From an uncultured Collinsella sp. (GTDB taxonomy: Bacteria > Actinomycetota > Coriobacteriia > Coriobacteriales > Coriobacteriaceae): a DNA stretch of 8,467 bases. Location of the stretch: contig UROO01000086.1 in the NCBI GenBank assembly GCA_900549555.1, forward strand, positions 1 through 8,467, given 5' to 3'. Shown here piece after piece: positions 5,876 to 8,467 of this stretch. The position numbers and the translations under genes are program-made. A model generated the notes under the pieces. That model searched no databases, was not told where the DNA came from, and saw only the letters and a program-made list of their open reading frames with translations. Position 1 is the first letter of the stretch. Each line of letters begins with the position of its first letter.

Positions 5876-7373
5876 GATGTCCTCCTACCTGATCGTTGCG
5901 TTCGCGTGCGGTGGCGCCGGCGGTGAAGCTTAATCCCTTGACGAGCGCGTTCTTGCCGTACTTGCCCTTCACGGCCAGGACGGCGCGCGCCAGGTCGCGC
6001 TCGCGCTCATCGGCCTTAACATCGCTGAACAGGTCGATAGTGGTAAATTCCTCGGGCATGAGGTTGCCAAATCCCAGGTTGATGCGCTTGACCGGTCGTT
6101 TGGGATCGACAGTCTTCGCCCAGAGCTCATCGAAATAGCCCATGATCTTCTTAAACGAATTGGTGCGCTCGGGCAGCTTGCGCGAGGCGTTGGAGTGCGC
6201 AAAGAGCGCGGCATAGCCACCACGCGGCTTGCCGCCGTGTTCGCCCACAAAGATGCCGTCAATCGCCTGTGCCTCTCGCACCAAACGTCGGCGTTCGTCG
6301 TCGCGTTGGACGGGCTTGGGCGCGCGGGGCGCGAGCTCGGGGCCGTCGGTTGCGGCGGGTTCGATGCTCGACGTGCTCGAACGCAGGTGCCCGCATCCGT
6401 CTACATATTGTGCTGTGCCGCTGGCGTCGAGGCGGCGTATGTCGGCGCGCTCGCTCGCGTAGCCTACAAAGAGCGAGATGCTGTTGCACACCACGTGCCT
6501 ATCGACTAAGTCCAGCACAGCGTTGTCGACCATCTCGCGCAAGACGGTGTAGGCCCGTTCATAGGCATAGCCTTTCGAGAGCACCTGTCCTGTGGTAGTT
6601 GAGGTTGCCTGCGGGCGATAGGCCTGAATATCGGCGATAGTTGTCGGCTCGCGCCCAAAGGCGTGGTCGATAAGATACTCGGCATTGACGCCGAGCTCGT
6701 CGTAGAGCAGGTTTTCGTCGAGCGCCGCGACGCCCATCAGATCGTAGACGCCGTATTTTTCGAGTCGTGCTGCCACGCCGGGCCCAATGCCCCAGATGTC
6801 GGTGATGGGGCGATGGGGCCAGATCTCCTTGCGAAAGGTCTCGTCATCGAGTATGCCGATGCGGCTGGGTACGTGCTTGGCGGTAATGTCGAGTGCCACC
6901 TTGGCCTGGAATAGGTTGGGGCCGATGCCAACCGTTGCCGTGATGCCGGTGCGCGCCAGGACCTCGTCGCGCAACATGCAGGCGAAGCCTTCAGCGTCGG
7001 TGTGATAGAGGTCCAGATAGGGCGTCACGTCGATAAAGCATTCGTCGATGGAGTAGACGTGCACGTCCTGTGGGCTCACGTATTCCAGATAGATGCCGTA
7101 GATTTTCGCTGACACTTCCATGTAATGCTGCATGCGCGGTACGGCCTTAATGTAGTCGATGCCATCGGGTATTTCGAACAGGCGACAGCGGTTGTGTATC
7201 CCGAGGTCCTTCATGGCCTGTGTGATGGCGAGGCAGATGGTCGTGCGCCCGCGCGATTCGTCGGCAACGACCAGGTTGGTGGTGAGCGGATCGAGCCCAC
7301 GATCGACGCACTCGACGCTGGCATAGAACGTCTTAAGGTCGATGCAGATATAGGTGTGACGCTCGTGCCCCAC
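5868..7373 (-). CDS. Y-family (translesion) DNA polymerase, UmuC/UvrX type
   Basis: This 501-residue error-prone polymerase copies damaged DNA during the SOS response. Catalytic features, numbered from the chosen start: Asp12 in ICIDLKTFYASVE, steric gate Tyr17, and Asp110-Glu111 in YSIDECFIDVT. The family motif CRLFEIP and a helix-hairpin-helix (ITDIWGIGPGVAARL, about 190-204) follow. The C-terminus has TIDLFSD, a possible sliding-clamp contact, and ends with RNDQVGGHRA, usual for the UvrX group. Between VGYASERAD and SRKLPERTNS there is a long polar, low-complexity stretch (about 307-396) within the little-finger domain. Start choice: GTG at 7371-7373 has GGGAGGA (7377-7383) close upstream and begins just before the conserved YICID strand. 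The longer frame from TTG at 7445 is rejected because that TTG is part of the -35 box; ATG at 7385 is an alternative without a good binding site. Confidence 0.88.
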   Translation of the reverse strand: MGHERHTYICIDLKTFYASVECVDRGLDPLTTNLVVADESRGRTTICLAITQAMKDLGIHNRCRLFEIPDGIDYIKAVPRMQHYMEVSAKIYGIYLEYVSPQDVHVYSIDECFIDVTPYLDLYHTDAEGFACMLRDEVLARTGITATVGIGPNLFQAKVALDITAKHVPSRIGILDDETFRKEIWPHRPITDIWGIGPGVAARLEKYGVYDLMGVAALDENLLYDELGVNAEYLIDHAFGREPTTIADIQAYRPQATSTTTGQVLSKGYAYERAYTVLREMVDNAVLDLVDRHVVCNSISLFVGYASERADIRRLDASGTAQYVDGCGHLRSSTSSIEPAATDGPELAPRAPKPVQRDDERRRLVREAQAIDGIFVGEHGGKPRGGYAALFAHSNASRKLPERTNSFKKIMGYFDELWAKTVDPKRPVKRINLGFGNLMPEEFTTIDLFSDVKADERERDLARAVLAVKGKYGKNALVKGLSFTAGATARERNDQVGGHRA

Positions 7374-7385
7374 GTGTCCTCCCAT

Positions 7386-7445
7386 CAAACACATGTTCTT
7401 ATCGAATACATGTTCGATAATACCCGCTCGTCCGGACATCGTCAA
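7386..7445 (-). promoter_or_regulatory. SOS promoter with two LexA-like boxes
   Basis: On the minus strand, TTGACG (7440-7445), a 17-base spacer and TATTAT (7417-7422) form a strong sigma-A promoter, with +1 expected near 7410. Overlapping +1 is CGAACATGTATTCG (7403-7416), and just downstream is AGAACATGTGTTTG (7386-7399). Each matches 13 of 14 positions of the Gram-positive LexA consensus CGAACRNRYGTTYG. The pair would repress the polymerase-yolD operon until DNA damage. Confidence 0.88.
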
Positions 7446-7463
7446 AACCTGTCCCTTTTTGGT
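7445..7463. repeat. 19-base repeat, copy 1
   Basis: AAACCTGTCCCTTTTTGGT occurs here and again, identically, at 8181-8199. This copy directly abuts the -35 box of the polymerase promoter and overlaps its last base. No inverted partner is seen beside it. It may be one arm of a degenerate REP-like element. Confidence 0.8.
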
Positions 7464-7546
7464 AGGTATGGTCGTGCGGCTGCATCGGGTTTTTTTAACG
7501 CAGCTCTAAAGAGTGCGAAACAGCTCGGAAAACCTTGCTTCGTAGC

Positions 7547-8122
7547 ATGAGCCTAACGATTGATACCGCCTATACGCACGGAAGGGTTGTGGGAAAGATG
7601 GTCAATTATGGGTTTGGTATGCCGACACGCTTGGTTGCGGATGGGGATGTGGCTCGCTGGTGCGGGCGATTGGTTGCCCACTATGGCGGCACTAAGGCAC
7701 TGGTCGTGCTGGGAGGCGACAAGCACACGCGTGATGAGCTTGTCTCGGCGGCACTCGGCTCGCTTGATCGAGCTCTGCTCGAGCGCGTGCTTTTCCGCTG
7801 CGGCTCGGTTGAGGGCGACGGGGGAGACGAGCTGATCGACGAAGCCGTGGCCCTGGCGACCGACGAAGGGATGGACTTTGTATTGGCGATTGGCGATGCC
7901 GATACTGCTGGCTTTGCGCGCGAACTCGCGCGTCGCATGGCGTCGTTCGATGCCGGCGAAGACGGTTTTGTCCCTTATGGATGCATTGTCTCGGAGGGCA
8001 AGGTGCCTGCTGTCGCGGGCGTCGGCGAGGTTCCCGTTTTTGCCATCATCGCGCCCGAACTGCTGGAGGGCATTGGGTCTCCTCTGCGTGAGTTGCTCGG
8101 CAGCGTGTGCGCCGCGGCCTAG
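7547..8122 (+). CDS. Stand-alone N-terminal domain of iron-containing alcohol dehydrogenase type
   Basis: A 191-residue protein resembling only the nucleotide-binding half of group III (iron-containing) alcohol dehydrogenases, which are normally about 380-400 residues. It shows GMPTRLVADGD at 24-34 (family: NPTRxxFGxG), ALVVLGGDKHTRDEL at 51-65, and DFVLAIGDADTAGFARELA at 110-128. The last aligns with the usual DxxxxxGGGSxxDxAKxxA, but GGGS has become IGDA and the Lys is lost, so NAD(P) binding is doubtful. The sequence ends near the family's VPVGVILT..AATGSE segment (here VPVFAIIAPELLEG), and the metal-binding His domain is absent; the next 199 bases do not encode it. The frame is open and codon use is normal, so this may be a maintained single-domain protein rather than recent debris. 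The ATG at 7547 has no clear ribosome binding site; TTG at 7535 and ATG at 7598 are alternatives. No promoter was recognised. Confidence 0.6.
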   Translation: MSLTIDTAYTHGRVVGKMVNYGFGMPTRLVADGDVARWCGRLVAHYGGTKALVVLGGDKHTRDELVSAALGSLDRALLERVLFRCGSVEGDGGDELIDEAVALATDEGMDFVLAIGDADTAGFARELARRMASFDAGEDGFVPYGCIVSEGKVPAVAGVGEVPVFAIIAPELLEGIGSPLRELLGSVCAAA

Positions 8123-8132
8123 TATTTGGCAT

Positions 8133-8194
8133 AAAGGGATGGGTTATTTTTGGTTGGTAAAGCGTTTGACCTGCCAAAATAAACCTGTCCCTTT
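8133..8194. repeat. REP-like imperfect hairpin, possible terminator, containing repeat copy 2
   Basis: Left arm 8133-8153 (AAAGGGATGGG, then TTATTTTTGG) is an imperfect inverted copy of right arm 8174-8194 (CCAAAATAAACC, then TGTCCCTTT). The intervening 20 bases contain a second short dyad, GGTAAA with TTTGACC. The right arm includes most of the 19-base repeat shared with 7445-7463. The hairpin starts 10 bases after the preceding stop codon and its right side leads into CCCTTTTTGG, so it could also end transcription. Confidence 0.65.
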
Positions 8195-8199
8195 TTGGT
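8181..8199. repeat. 19-base repeat, copy 2
   Basis: AAACCTGTCCCTTTTTGGT, identical to 7445-7463 in the same orientation. Here it forms the outer part of the right arm of the hairpin at 8133-8194. Confidence 0.85.
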
Positions 8200-8256
8200 C
8201 GGTTGCCGTTTGGGGGCCGATTGGCAACGCTCGCTGATTATAGTCTTGACCTGCGC

Positions 8257-8262
8257 TAGAAT
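8257..8262 (+). promoter_or_regulatory. Possible -10 element of the glucose-6-phosphate isomerase gene
   Basis: TAGAAT matches 5 of 6 positions of the -10 consensus and lies 60 bases before the start codon. The base composition upstream gives only a weak -35 candidate (CTGATT at 8234-8239, 17-base spacer). TTGACC at 8246-8251 is too close to be its partner. Confidence 0.4.
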
Positions 8263-8279
8263 AGGGGCATCTGATTATC

Positions 8280-8303
8280 CGGGCGCATGGAGGCGTGCGC
8301 CCG
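8280..8303 (+). promoter_or_regulatory. Leader hairpin before the isomerase gene
   Basis: CGGGCGCA (8280-8287) and TGCGCCCG (8296-8303) form a perfect 8-pair GC-rich stem with an 8-base loop (TGGAGGCG). It lies between the presumed +1 and the ribosome binding site AGGAGG (8311-8316). No T tract follows. The loop carries GGAGG-like bases, but no start codon is suitably placed after it. Confidence 0.6.
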
Positions 8304-8321
8304 TATGCTGAGGAGGACTCT

Positions 8322-8467
8322 ATGGCAACTGTTGCCGCACCTATCGATGCTACGTCGACTGCCGCTTGGAAGGCGCTCGAGGCTCATCAGGAGAAGCTCG
8401 AGGCTGAAGGTATCGACCTCAAGGCCTGGTTCGCCGCTGATGCCGAGCGCGTGAACAAGCTGAGCTT
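8322..8467 (+). CDS. pgi: Glucose-6-phosphate isomerase, N-terminal fragment
   Basis: The gene runs off the window; the first 48 residues are visible. The enzyme interconverts glucose 6-phosphate and fructose 6-phosphate in glycolysis. The N-terminal pattern TAAWKALEAHQEKLEAEG, then DLKAWFAADAERVNKLS, resembles the start of bacterial Pgi (compare TAAWQALQKH ... DLFAKDGDRFSKFS in the Escherichia coli enzyme, from memory). No active-site residue lies in this part. The ATG at 8322 has a strong AGGAGG ribosome binding site 5 bases upstream. It has its own leader and a probable promoter, separate from the preceding gene. Confidence 0.82.
   Translation, partial: MATVAAPIDATSTAAWKALEAHQEKLEAEGIDLKAWFAADAERVNKLS

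Noticed and set aside
7485..7496. GGG followed by seven T, as a terminator candidate
   Set aside because: No stem precedes the T tract on the plus strand, and no plus-strand gene ends upstream of it.
8246..8251. TTGACC as -35 box of the isomerase promoter
   Set aside because: It is only 5 bases from the TAGAAT candidate, far too close for a -35/-10 pair, and no good -10 lies 16-18 bases downstream of it.

Overview
The window looks like chromosomal DNA of a high-GC Gram-positive gut bacterium of the Coriobacteriia, most likely Collinsella or a close relative. The reasons are the codon and base composition, AGGAGG-type ribosome binding sites with frequent GTG starts, a sortase-anchored surface protein, and the protein families present. 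The genus is an inference from composition and protein style, not from a search. The window is a contig end: the first 47 bases are not genomic but match an Illumina Nextera i7 adapter, including an 8-base index, so biological sequence begins at about base 48.

Layout from left to right. (1) 56-808, plus strand: ATPase of a polar amino acid ABC importer, closed by a strong hairpin terminator (834-869) that can serve both strands. (2) 926-2096, minus strand: a two-gene unit, a DUF3793-type protein followed by a short-chain flavodoxin. (3) 2271-2654, plus strand and divergent: a small membrane-anchored protein joining a FeoB-associated-type Cys-containing membrane segment to a copper-type HMA domain. 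The 174-base divergent region carries a good promoter for the flavodoxin side with a DtxR/IdeR-like half site near +1. For the HMA side it carries a CsoR-like palindrome next to a possible -10. This suggests a small metal-responsive locus: low-iron electron transfer on one side and copper handling on the other. (4) 2928-5453, plus strand: an 841-residue secreted surface protein with a predicted seven-bladed beta-propeller, an acidic/helical insertion inside the last blade region, a Pro/Gly/Thr stalk and an LPHAG sortase signal. (5) 5450-7373, minus strand: an SOS-type operon of a Y-family DNA polymerase followed by a YolD-like protein. The polymerase promoter and two LexA-like boxes are visible and show that the longest open frame starts too far upstream. 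(6) 7547-8122, plus strand: a stand-alone N-terminal domain of the iron-containing alcohol dehydrogenase type, with its cofactor motif changed. A REP-like hairpin follows it. (7) 8322 to the end, plus strand: the start of glucose-6-phosphate isomerase.

The convergent junction at 5450-5453 is notable. The surface protein gene and the yolD-like gene share the palindrome CTAG as stop codons, and a near-perfect intrinsic terminator for the surface protein transcript lies inside the yolD-like coding sequence. I saw no tRNA, rRNA, CRISPR array, phage genes or insertion-sequence transposase. No intergenic stretch exceeds 300 bases; the longest is 2655-2927.
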